7,184 nt of DNA, taken from contig JBEDKD010000229.1 of NCBI GenBank assembly GCA_041172365.1, forward strand, positions 1-7,184. Reading direction: 5' to 3'. Below are positions 1-4,922 of this stretch, piece after piece. Each line of letters begins with the position of its first letter. Position 1 is the stretch's first letter. The stretch is from JBEDKD01 sp041172365. Its GTDB lineage: Bacteria > Cyanobacteriota > Cyanobacteriia > Cyanobacteriales > Microcoleaceae. The position numbers were made by a program, and so were the translations under genes. A model generated the notes under the pieces. The model did not search any database. It had not been told where the DNA came from and was given only the letters and a program-made list of their open reading frames with translations.

Positions 1-625
1 GATTAATACAGCCCTTGCTGTTAGCAGTTTAATACTCATAGCTCCTCAAGCCAAATCTCAAACCACTTGTGAACCCCCACAACCCGGAGAATTTATACTG
101 TTAATTGTGAGTAAAAGTCCCCAACAACAGGAACAAGTGAGAAGTGTCATGCCTCCGGGGGCACGCGTTAATATCTGTAATTATTCTAATAATATCGTGA
201 TGCGAGTGGGGGGGTTTACCAGTCGTGGTATGGCAAATGACTGGTCAAATTATGTCCAAAATACTTTAAAAATTCCCGCGTATGTTGTCAGTCGGGATAT
301 TTCTTCCTCCCCTCAATTTCCTGGGAATCCCTCACCATCTTATCCTCAACCTTCCATTCCTAATTATAATCCTCAACGACTGCCCGGAGGTTATGCTGTG
401 TTAGTTGACTATAGCAACCGTCCTGAAATTGCCCAACAATTGAAACTAATGATCGGGCGACAAGTGGGATTAGTTTCCTATGGTCAACGACCTTATCTTC
501 TTGTTACTTATACCACAGATCATAACGCGGCTGCTCTGACACTTAAAACTTTAAGCGATCGCGGTTTTCTCACCCTTTTAGTGGAAAGTGGTCGCGTTAT
601 TTTACTGAAAACGAGTATCCCCTAA
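1..625 (+). CDS. Exported protein with two SPOR-like repeats (5' end outside window)
   Basis: The reading frame is open to the left edge, so the gene begins before the window; 207 residues are visible, ending at TAA 623-625. A GTG at 107 could be taken as the start, but it falls inside a predicted beta strand of the first repeat, and the codons before it encode a typical signal peptide: a hydrophobic run (LAVSSLILIA, visible residues 5-14) and a likely signal peptidase site after AKS (17-19). Mature protein: repeat 1 at about 30-99, a Pro/Ser-rich linker at about 100-127, and repeat 2 at about 129-207. Both repeats show a strand-helix-strand-strand-helix-strand pattern of 70-80 residues, as in SPOR (peptidoglycan-binding) domains. 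Assignment is by pattern only; a divergent SPOR-like fold in the periplasm or cell wall is inference. No catalytic motif is visible. The gene converges on the PAP2-like gene. Confidence 0.75.
   Translation, partial: INTALAVSSLILIAPQAKSQTTCEPPQPGEFILLIVSKSPQQQEQVRSVMPPGARVNICNYSNNIVMRVGGFTSRGMANDWSNYVQNTLKIPAYVVSRDISSSPQFPGNPSPSYPQPSIPNYNPQRLPGGYAVLVDYSNRPEIAQQLKLMIGRQVGLVSYGQRPYLLVTYTTDHNAAALTLKTLSDRGFLTLLVESGRVILLKTSIP
555..562. repeat. HIP1 octamer GCGATCGC
   Basis: A perfect HIP1 palindrome inside the second SPOR-like repeat, encoding part of LSDRG. Confidence 0.9.
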
Positions 626-646
626 TAACGATTAAATTGTCGCGAG

Positions 647-670
647 GGTAAGACAAAATTTTATCTTACC
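647..670 (+). terminator. Hairpin after the SPOR-like gene
   Basis: GGTAAGA (647-653) and TCTTACC (664-670) are perfect complements around a 10-base loop containing AAAATTTT, which can extend the stem. It lies 22 bases after the stop codon. No T-run follows it, so it is only a candidate transcription end or mRNA 3' stabiliser. Confidence 0.35.
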
Positions 671-678
671 AGTGGCGA

Positions 679-693
679 AGAAACCCGGTTTCT
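679..693. repeat. 15-bp palindrome AGAAACCCGGTTTCT, copy 1
   Basis: This is a 7-bp stem (AGAAACC/GGTTTCT) around a single central C. The same palindrome with the central base flipped occurs at 731-745, so the two copies are inverted relative to each other and could also pair together across 37 bases. It lies in the gap between two converging genes, where it may help end transcription from either side. The motif type is known as a dispersed repeat in cyanobacterial genomes. Confidence 0.6.
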
Positions 694-730
694 GACGATA
701 TCGTTACCGAATAACTATGTATTTTTATTG

Positions 731-745
731 AGAAACCGGGTTTCT
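731..745. repeat. 15-bp palindrome AGAAACCGGGTTTCT, copy 2
   Basis: This is the exact reverse complement of the copy at 679-693. On the minus strand it lies about 40 bases past the PAP2-like stop codon and is followed by CAATAAAAATAC, which lacks a T-run, so a terminator role there is weak. Confidence 0.6.
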
Positions 746-760
746 GATAGGTGGCTTTTG

Positions 761-781
761 ATAACGAAAAAGTTACGTTAT
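761..781 (-). terminator. Small hairpin just past the PAP2-like stop
   Basis: ATAACG (761-766) pairs with CGTTAT (776-781) around a 9-base loop, directly after the minus-strand stop codon at 782-784. The stem is short and no T-run follows on the minus strand, so this is weak. Confidence 0.2.
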
Positions 782-1240
782 CTAATAAACAGGGGAAGCA
801 AAAGTCGCGATCGCGATACCCATCCCCAAACCCACAACAACTTGAAAAGGAGTATGGCCGAGTAATTCCTTCAAGCGCTCCTCATTAAACTTACCGCTTT
901 CTTTAAAATACTCATCAATAATTTGATTAAGAATACGGGCTTGTTTACCCGCGGCTTGACGCACACCCGCAGCATCATACATCACAATAATGGCAAAAAT
1001 AGTCGCGATCGCGAAATCAGGACTATCCCACCCCATTGTTTGTCCAACACCCGTCGCTAAAGCCGCGACAAAGGCGGAATGAGAACTCGGCATACCCCCA
1101 GTAGTCACCAACACCCGCACATTCAACTTGCGATTTTTTATCACCTCAATGATCAATTTAGAAGCCTGCGCGATCAGACAAGCCATTAAGGCCACTAGGA
1201 GTACATGATTATGAATGATACTATTACTAAATTCCCGCAT
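782..1240 (-). CDS. Divergent PAP2 family membrane protein (YuiD/DUF212 type)
   Basis: A 152-residue integral membrane protein, full length for this small family. Visible: a first hydrophobic segment at about 11-33, then RKLNVRVLVTTGG, the family signature GGMPSSHSA (48-56), a second hydrophobic stretch at about 74-90, the conserved YDAAGVRQAAGKQA (88-101), and a C-terminal GHTPFQVVVG block running into a last membrane segment (about 128-148). PSSHS resembles the PSGHS motif of type-2 phosphatidic acid phosphatases, hence the family name. A phosphatase activity on a lipid or prenyl phosphate is inference; the substrate is unknown. It starts 14 bases after the crtE stop on the same strand, so the two are very probably cotranscribed. 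The ATG at 1240 leaves the signature in the normal place. No clear Shine-Dalgarno is seen. Confidence 0.9.
   Translation of the reverse strand: MREFSNSIIHNHVLLVALMACLIAQASKLIIEVIKNRKLNVRVLVTTGGMPSSHSAFVAALATGVGQTMGWDSPDFAIATIFAIIVMYDAAGVRQAAGKQARILNQIIDEYFKESGKFNEERLKELLGHTPFQVVVGLGMGIAIATFASPVY
807..814. repeat. HIP1 octamer GCGATCGC
   Basis: A perfect HIP1 palindrome, inside the 3' end of the PAP2-like gene and embedded in a longer palindrome TCGCGATCGCGA. HIP1 is strongly over-represented in many cyanobacterial genomes. Confidence 0.9.
1005..1012. repeat. HIP1 octamer GCGATCGC
   Basis: A second perfect HIP1 in the PAP2-like gene, again extended to TCGCGATCGCGA, identical to the context at 807-814. 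Confidence 0.9.
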
Positions 1241-1254
1241 AATATTTCGCCATT

Positions 1255-2163
1255 CTAATGACTACGGCTGGTAATAAAATCCGCGATCGAGCATAAAGGT
1301 TCAGCCCTATCGCCAAACACAGAAAGTTCAGCCTTCGCATCTGTAACTAATTGTGTTGCTTTCCGTTGAGACTCCTCAATACCCCAAAGACTCGGATAAG
1401 TCACCTTTTGGGCTTGCACATCCTTACCCGCGGATTTACCTAAAATCTCAGTCGTCGAAGTAATATCAAGAATGTCATCAATAATTTGGAATGCCAAACC
1501 AATATTTTGAGAATAACGAGTCAAACGAGAAAGATCACTCTCCGAAGCCCCCGCGAGGATCGCGCCCGACACCACAGACACTTCTAATAACGCGCCCGTT
1601 TTGTGAGTATGAATAAAAGTAAGAGTTTCCTCAGAAACATCCGTTAAACCTTCGGAGTCGAGATCCACCACTTGGCCGCCCACTAAGCCCGTAGCACCCA
1701 CCGCGTAGCCCAAACGGGAAATCACTTGTAAAACCCGTTGAGGGGGTACATTTTCCGTGCGACTCGCGATAAATTCAAAGGCATAACTTAATAAACCATC
1801 GCCGGCCAAAATCGCGATATCATCACCATAAACCTTATGGTTAGTGAGTTTACCCCGTCGATAATCATCATTATCCATCGCGGGTAAATCATCATGGATC
1901 AGAGACATAGTATGAATCATTTCCATCGCGCAAGCCGTAGGCATTGCCATTTCCAGAGTACCACCGAAAAGCTCACAACTAGCCAGACACAGAATCGGAC
2001 GTAAACGCTTTCCACCCGCCATCAGGGAATAGCGCATTGACTCATAGATTTTTTCAGGATATGTTACCGGGATAGCGCGATCGAGGGCTGTCTCGACTAA
2101 GGCTTGTCGCTCTGCGAGATAAGTCGCGAGATTAAAGGAAGATTCTAATTGAGCCGAAACCAT
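1255..2163 (-). CDS. crtE: Geranylgeranyl diphosphate synthase (CrtE type)
   Basis: A 302-residue trans-prenyltransferase. It adds isopentenyl diphosphate to allylic diphosphates to make geranylgeranyl diphosphate for carotenoids, phytyl chains and prenylquinones. Visible in order: GGKRLRP (50-56), which contacts isopentenyl diphosphate; the first Asp-rich motif DDLPAMDNDD (91-100), of the long bacterial form with two extra residues, followed by RRGK (102-105); KTGALLE (188-194); and the second Asp-rich motif DDILD (229-233), followed by GKDVQAQKVTYPSL (246-259). All metal-binding aspartates are present. Length matches bacterial IspA/CrtE enzymes. Farnesyl versus geranylgeranyl product cannot be fixed from sequence alone; CrtE is favoured because the cyanobacterial enzyme has this form and often neighbours a PAP2-like gene. 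It lies downstream of folD on the same strand, across a repeat-filled gap. ATG at 2163 has no strong Shine-Dalgarno. Confidence 0.93.
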   Translation of the reverse strand: MVSAQLESSFNLATYLAERQALVETALDRAIPVTYPEKIYESMRYSLMAGGKRLRPILCLASCELFGGTLEMAMPTACAMEMIHTMSLIHDDLPAMDNDDYRRGKLTNHKVYGDDIAILAGDGLLSYAFEFIASRTENVPPQRVLQVISRLGYAVGATGLVGGQVVDLDSEGLTDVSEETLTFIHTHKTGALLEVSVVSGAILAGASESDLSRLTRYSQNIGLAFQIIDDILDITSTTEILGKSAGKDVQAQKVTYPSLWGIEESQRKATQLVTDAKAELSVFGDRAEPLCSIADFITSRSH

Positions 2164-2333
2164 TTCACTTGTAGGATTAAGTAGGGATACATGGGGTTAT
2201 TTCTCGCGTTACACCCACAGGAGCGCAGACGCGTGGCAGAAATATTGTCATTAATTTAACCATGTTAGGGGGTCTTTTGACACATCCCAAGCCTATTTCC
2301 TCCAGATATGGCAATTTTTTTCAAAATAGTATC
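2164..2333. other. crtE upstream region, nothing firm seen
   Basis: This 170-base stretch lies before crtE (minus strand). I found no convincing -35/-10 pair, no tRNA-like fold and no terminator. A 22-codon plus-strand frame at 2191-2259 is probably chance. If crtE has its own promoter, it should lie here or in the repeats beyond. Confidence 0.4.
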
Positions 2334-2492
2334 ACCACCAAGGCACAAAGACACCAAAGATACCGGGGCTGCTTAACCCTATTTAGATTAGGTTTTCCCG
2401 ATACCAAGGAAAGGGATTTTTCCATCTTTTAAAGAGACAAAATAATCACAACTTACTCCTGGGTATTCTTTGTGCCTTTGTATCTTTGTGGT
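2334..2492. repeat. Inverted-repeat element with ACCACAAAG-type arms (copy C)
   Basis: The left arm 2334-2364 and the reverse complement of the right arm 2462-2492 match at about 25 of 31 positions; both are of the type ACCACAAAGGCACAAAG. The arms enclose about 97 bases of unrelated sequence. The same arm type bounds the two elements at 4290-4475 and 4612-4798, so this is a third, more diverged member of one dispersed family. It has no transposase, so it would be a non-autonomous, MITE-like repeat. A small minus-strand frame crossing it (2388-2600) is not a credible gene. It sits in the gap between folD and crtE. Confidence 0.65.
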
Positions 2493-2609
2493 TAATTTTA
2501 TTTTTCCCGTACTTATTAAACAAATTCGACCAATTTCGCCTCGATAATTGTTTATCCCTTGCCGACAAAAAACGGGTTTCCCATTCCATCCCTTCCTCAT
2601 TGTTTATTC

Positions 2610-2647
2610 TTGATACCCTGATAGGTTGATATTCTCTCTAGTATCAA
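2610..2647. repeat. Small inverted repeat TTGATAC/GTATCAA
   Basis: Seven perfect base pairs (2610-2616 with 2641-2647) around a 24-base loop, just before the larger palindromic element at 2659. No T-run follows on either strand. Confidence 0.35.
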
Positions 2648-2658
2648 TAAAAATCCCA

Positions 2659-2853
2659 GAGAAACTGGGTGACAAAAGTTCTCATACCATTTCTTTTTTG
2701 GGTTGATAAGCCTCTACGCATTTAAAGCAGATAAAGTAGGAAAAGCCTACAGCTTGTCAAAGGCTTGAACCCTGTTGTACTAGCCATTATAAATGCGTAA
2801 CAGATTACCTATCTAAAATTAAAAATACCCAAAAATTACGCACCCAGTTTCTC
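2659..2853. mobile_element. MITE-like element with 13-bp terminal inverted repeats
   Basis: GAGAAACTGGGTG at 2659-2671 is the exact reverse complement of 2841-2853. The four bases outside each end are both CCCA (2655-2658 and 2854-2857), which could be a target-site duplication. Two further stems nest inside: TTTTTGGGT (2695-2703) with ACCCAAAAA (2827-2835), and TACGCATTTA (2715-2724) with TAAATGCGTA (2790-2799). GTAGG/CCTAC (2736-2740 with 2746-2750) makes a small inner hairpin. The 195-base element contains no open frame of note. A non-autonomous transposable element is the simplest reading; a rod-shaped noncoding RNA is the alternative. No transposase partner is present here. Confidence 0.5.
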
Positions 2854-2857
2854 CCCA

Positions 2858-2926
2858 TAGACATCTCCCAAAAATCAGATCCATGACAGGGTTAGCCTAC
2901 CCTACAGTAGTTTTTAGAGATGTCTA
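2858..2926. mobile_element. Short palindromic element flanked by TA (IS630-like MITE candidate)
   Basis: TAGACATCTC (2858-2867) is the perfect reverse complement of GAGATGTCTA (2917-2926), and the match resumes inward as AAAAA/TTTTT after a one- or two-base interruption. The centre holds a smaller AGGGT/ACCCT hairpin. Both ends carry TA, which fits elements of the IS630/Tc1-mariner group that insert at TA and duplicate it. The body between the TAs is 65 bases, far too short for a transposase. Family assignment is inference. It begins one base after the CCCA flank of the neighbouring element and ends 29 bases beyond the folD stop. Confidence 0.5.
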
Positions 2927-2931
2927 ATTAA

Positions 2932-2951
2932 TTTGTCATATTGACGACAAA
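2932..2951 (-). terminator. Small hairpin after folD
   Basis: TTTGTC (2932-2937) pairs with GACAAA (2946-2951) around 8 bases, a few bases past the folD stop on the minus strand. What follows is TTAATTAGAC, only weakly T-rich, so readthrough toward crtE remains possible. Confidence 0.25.
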
Positions 2952-2955
2952 GAAA

Positions 2956-3816
2956 TTATATTTTTTGCTCATAAGCCCAGACAGTATTTTGCAAGAGAAT
3001 CGCGACTGTCATGGGGCCAACACCACCGGGAACTGGAGTAATAAATTCGGCGACATTTTGCACCGACTCAAAATGAACATCTCCCACTAAGCGACTAGCA
3101 CCATCTGGAGTCGTAACTCGGTTAATACCCACATCAATGACAATTGCACCTGGTTTCACCATATCAGAAGTGATCATTTCAGGACGTCCGATCGCGGCGA
3201 CAATAATATCGGAATTACGGGTAAGCTCAGTTAAATTTTTCGTTTGAGAATGGGCAATAGTAACAGTGCTATTAGCTTCCAAAAGCATCAAAGCCATCGG
3301 TTTACCCACCAAAATACTACGCCCTAAAACGACCGAATTTTTCCCCTTTACCTCAAGGTTATATTCGCGTAATAACTCCATCACACCCGCGGGAGTACAA
3401 CTGCGTAACCCCGGTTCCCCGCGCAAGAGTCGTCCCATATTAACCGGATGGAGTCCATCCGCGTCTTTTTCTGGGGCAATTTGATAGAGTAGAGAAATCG
3501 CGTTAAGGTGGGAAGGGAGGGGTAATTGGATTAAAATACCATCAACTCGTTCATCTTGATTGAGCTCATGGATAACTTTTTCCAACTCCCCTTGAGTGAC
3601 ATCCCCTGGAAAATGGCTACCAAAGGACGCGATACCGACTTTAGCACAGGCTAATTCCTTATTACGAACATAGGCAGCACTCGCGGGGTTATCTCCCACC
3701 ATAATCACAGCTAAACCCGGAGCCCGTCCCATCTTATCCTGAAGGGAAAGCACTTTTTCCTTCAATTTACGTTGAATTTTTTGGGCTAAGGTTTTCCCAT
3801 CTAATTTTTGAGCCAT
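2956..3816 (-). CDS. folD: Bifunctional methylenetetrahydrofolate dehydrogenase / cyclohydrolase
   Basis: A 286-residue cytosolic enzyme. It oxidises 5,10-methylenetetrahydrofolate with NADP and hydrolyses the methenyl product to 10-formyltetrahydrofolate, the formyl donor for purines and initiator tRNA. Visible: the catalytic Tyr49 and Lys53 (YxxxK), GILIQLPLP (93-101) with Gln97, KDADGLHP (117-124) with Asp120, CTPAG (140-144), the nucleotide-binding loop LGRSILVGKP (164-173), and the C-terminal signature PVPGGVGPMT (261-270). Every key residue matches the E. coli FolD pattern, and length is normal. ATG at 3816 gives the standard start MAQKLDGK. It is first of a same-strand set with crtE and the PAP2-like gene, but 792 bases of repeats lie between. 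The 5' end is only 32 bases from a divergent lipoprotein gene, so the two promoters must overlap each other or coding sequence. Confidence 0.97.
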   Translation of the reverse strand: MAQKLDGKTLAQKIQRKLKEKVLSLQDKMGRAPGLAVIMVGDNPASAAYVRNKELACAKVGIASFGSHFPGDVTQGELEKVIHELNQDERVDGILIQLPLPSHLNAISLLYQIAPEKDADGLHPVNMGRLLRGEPGLRSCTPAGVMELLREYNLEVKGKNSVVLGRSILVGKPMALMLLEANSTVTIAHSQTKNLTELTRNSDIIVAAIGRPEMITSDMVKPGAIVIDVGINRVTTPDGASRLVGDVHFESVQNVAEFITPVPGGVGPMTVAILLQNTVWAYEQKI

Positions 3817-3834
3817 AGTTATTTAAGATTTCTT

Positions 3835-3840
3835 GGTGAG
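3835..3840 (+). promoter_or_regulatory. Shine-Dalgarno-like GGTGAG before the lipoprotein gene
   Basis: GGTGA can pair with the UCACC of the 16S rRNA tail. It ends 9 bases before GTG 3849 and 15 before ATG 3855, which favours the GTG as start. Confidence 0.4.
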
Positions 3841-3848
3841 TCTTCATT

Positions 3849-4262
3849 GTGATAATGACACAAGAGTTTGTAAAACGAGTCACACTGGCTTCTATTTCTC
3901 TGATCCTCATCGGTGGACTTTTCGGTTGCCAAAATTTTGCTCAGTCTGTGGGGGTGAATGTTAATACAATTTCTGAGGTTAAATCAAAAAGCGCGATCGA
4001 TACAACTGTCACCCTGCGAGGTAAGGTACAAAACCGAGCCCCTTTTCTGGGCATGGGTGCTTATCAACTCAAAGATAACACCGGGCAAATTTTAGTATTA
4101 ACCAAGAAAAGCATACCTCCTTTGGGCCAAGAAGTTGTCATAAAAGGGGTGATCCGTTCTCAAAAAATTATGCTCAAAGAATTACCCGGAAAAGACTTAG
4201 GAGAGGTTTATATTGAAGAACAAGAAATATTAACAGAAGATACAGCAAAACCTAGTCCCTAA
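3849..4262 (+). CDS. Small lipoprotein with OB-fold-like domain
   Basis: A 137-residue protein that I cannot match to a named family. The N-terminus is a lipoprotein signal: KR (9-10), a hydrophobic stretch (about 11-23) and a lipobox LFGC with Cys27 as the lipidated residue (numbering from the GTG start). The domain that follows (about 45-115) has the feel of a five-strand OB-fold: TTVTLRGKVQNR, AYQLKDNTGQILVLTK, QEVVIKGVI and QKIMLKEL, like small tRNA_anti/OB-type domains of exported bacterial proteins. This fold call is inference; no enzyme motif is visible. The tail is acidic and Pro-rich. Two starts are possible six bases apart, GTG 3849 (better placed for the GGTGAG site) and ATG 3855; the product differs by two residues. 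It diverges from folD and converges on proB across the tandem repeat. Confidence 0.8.
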   Translation: MIMTQEFVKRVTLASISLILIGGLFGCQNFAQSVGVNVNTISEVKSKSAIDTTVTLRGKVQNRAPFLGMGAYQLKDNTGQILVLTKKSIPPLGQEVVIKGVIRSQKIMLKELPGKDLGEVYIEEQEILTEDTAKPSP

Positions 4263-4289
4263 GCCTTTTTTTGTCCCCAAATCTTTTTG

Positions 4290-4475
4290 TGAACCACAAA
4301 GGCACAGAGGACACAAAGGGGTTATTTTTCATCAACTTTCGGTGATTTACCGGAGAGAAATTAAGAGAAGAAATGAAGTCTAATTTTCTTTAGAATTTCC
4401 TCTTTAACTAGGTTTTACCTATTAATTTTATCTCTCTCTTTCTTTCCTCCGTGTCCTCTGTGCCTTTGTGCTTCA
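4290..4475. mobile_element. MITE-like inverted-repeat element, copy A
   Basis: The left arm, starting TGAACCACAAAGG (4290), and the reverse complement of the right arm ending at 4475 agree over about 30 bases with few mismatches; their common core is CACAAAGGCACAGAGGACAC. The interior is purine-rich on the left and pyrimidine-rich on the right, so most of the 186 bases could fold into a long imperfect hairpin. No coding capacity. It lies between two converging genes and could act as a two-way transcription barrier; that role is inference. Confidence 0.65.
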
Positions 4476-4521
4476 TTTAATTCCGAAAGAAATTGGTGAC
4501 TATTTACTATCCCGATAATCC

Positions 4522-4599
4522 TTATGAATTAATGACTAAATTATCGCGATGAACGATAGTTGATTCTCCTTCATAGCCCAATATATCAGAAATTTTCTC
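4522..4599 (-). pseudogene. proB: Duplicated 3' fragment of proB
   Basis: Read on the minus strand, these 78 bases encode 25 residues and a TAA identical to the proB C-terminus except one change: EKISDILGYEG in place of EEISDILGYEG (Glu to Lys, residue 347 of ProB). A further Gly codon differs silently (GGA versus GGT). Upstream of the fragment the frame runs into the T-run of unit B, with no start codon or proB sequence, so it is a dead tail and not a gene. Confidence 0.88.
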
Positions 4600-4605
4600 T
4601 TGAGT

Positions 4606-4922
4606 TTTTTTTGAAGCACAAAGGTACAGAGGACACAAAGGGGTTATTTTTCATCAATTTTAGCTGATTTAGCTGAGAGGAATTAAGAGAAGAAATGAAG
4701 TCTAATTTTCTTTGAGATTTCCTCTTTAACCGAGGTTTTACCTATTAATTTTATTTCTCTCTTTCTTTCCTCTGTGTCCTCTGTGCCTTTGTGGTTCATT
4801 TAATTCCGAAAGAAATTGCTGACTATTTACTATCCCGATAATCCTTATGAATTAATGACTAAATTATCGCGATGAACGATAGTTGATTCACCTTCATAGC
4901 CCAATATATCAGAAATTTCCTC
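4606..4922. repeat. Tandem duplication unit B (contains the true proB 3' end)
   Basis: The proximal copy of the tandem duplication. Its last 78 bases (4845-4922) are the real 3' end of proB. Similarity to unit A stops abruptly at 4922, inside the coding sequence. The differences are concentrated in the inverted-repeat element, with only two in the shared proB tail. Confidence 0.9.
4612..4798. mobile_element. MITE-like inverted-repeat element, copy B
   Basis: Same structure as the element at 4290-4475: arms beginning TGAAGCACAAAGG (4612) and ending GTGGTTCA (4798). It ends 46 bases from the proB stop. At one arm position, the left end of A (C) complements the right end of B (G), and the left end of B (G) complements the right end of A (C), so each element is mismatched internally but matched with the other copy. 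Confidence 0.65.

Larger units (their letters stand above)
4284..4599. repeat. Tandem duplication unit A (distal copy)
   Basis: This aligns with 4606-4922 at an offset of 322-323 bases. By eye I count 18 substitutions and one single-base indel over about 309 bases from 4291, roughly 94% identity. The unit holds a T-run, an inverted-repeat element (4290-4475), a 46-base spacer (4476-4521) and the last 25 codons plus stop of proB. The 5 bases 4600-4604 separate it from unit B. Confidence 0.9.

Noticed and set aside
2191..2259. 22-codon plus-strand frame upstream of crtE
   Set aside because: Too short, no convincing ribosome site, and no way to show conservation from this window.
2388..2600. 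Minus-strand 70-residue frame
   Set aside because: It crosses the right arm of an inverted-repeat element and low-complexity flank, has no recognisable domain, and its KIQRHKE stretch is just the repeat read as protein.
2659..2853. 6S RNA candidate because of the rod-like nested stems
   Set aside because: Length is suggestive, but I see no matching conserved bubble or promoter, and exact terminal repeats with equal flanks fit a MITE better.
3266..3484. Plus-strand 72-residue frame
   Set aside because: Antisense shadow inside folD, whose own frame has all catalytic motifs.
4263..4844. CRISPR array from repeated segments
   Set aside because: There are only two long units in direct tandem with no short regular repeats or unique spacers, and no cas genes.
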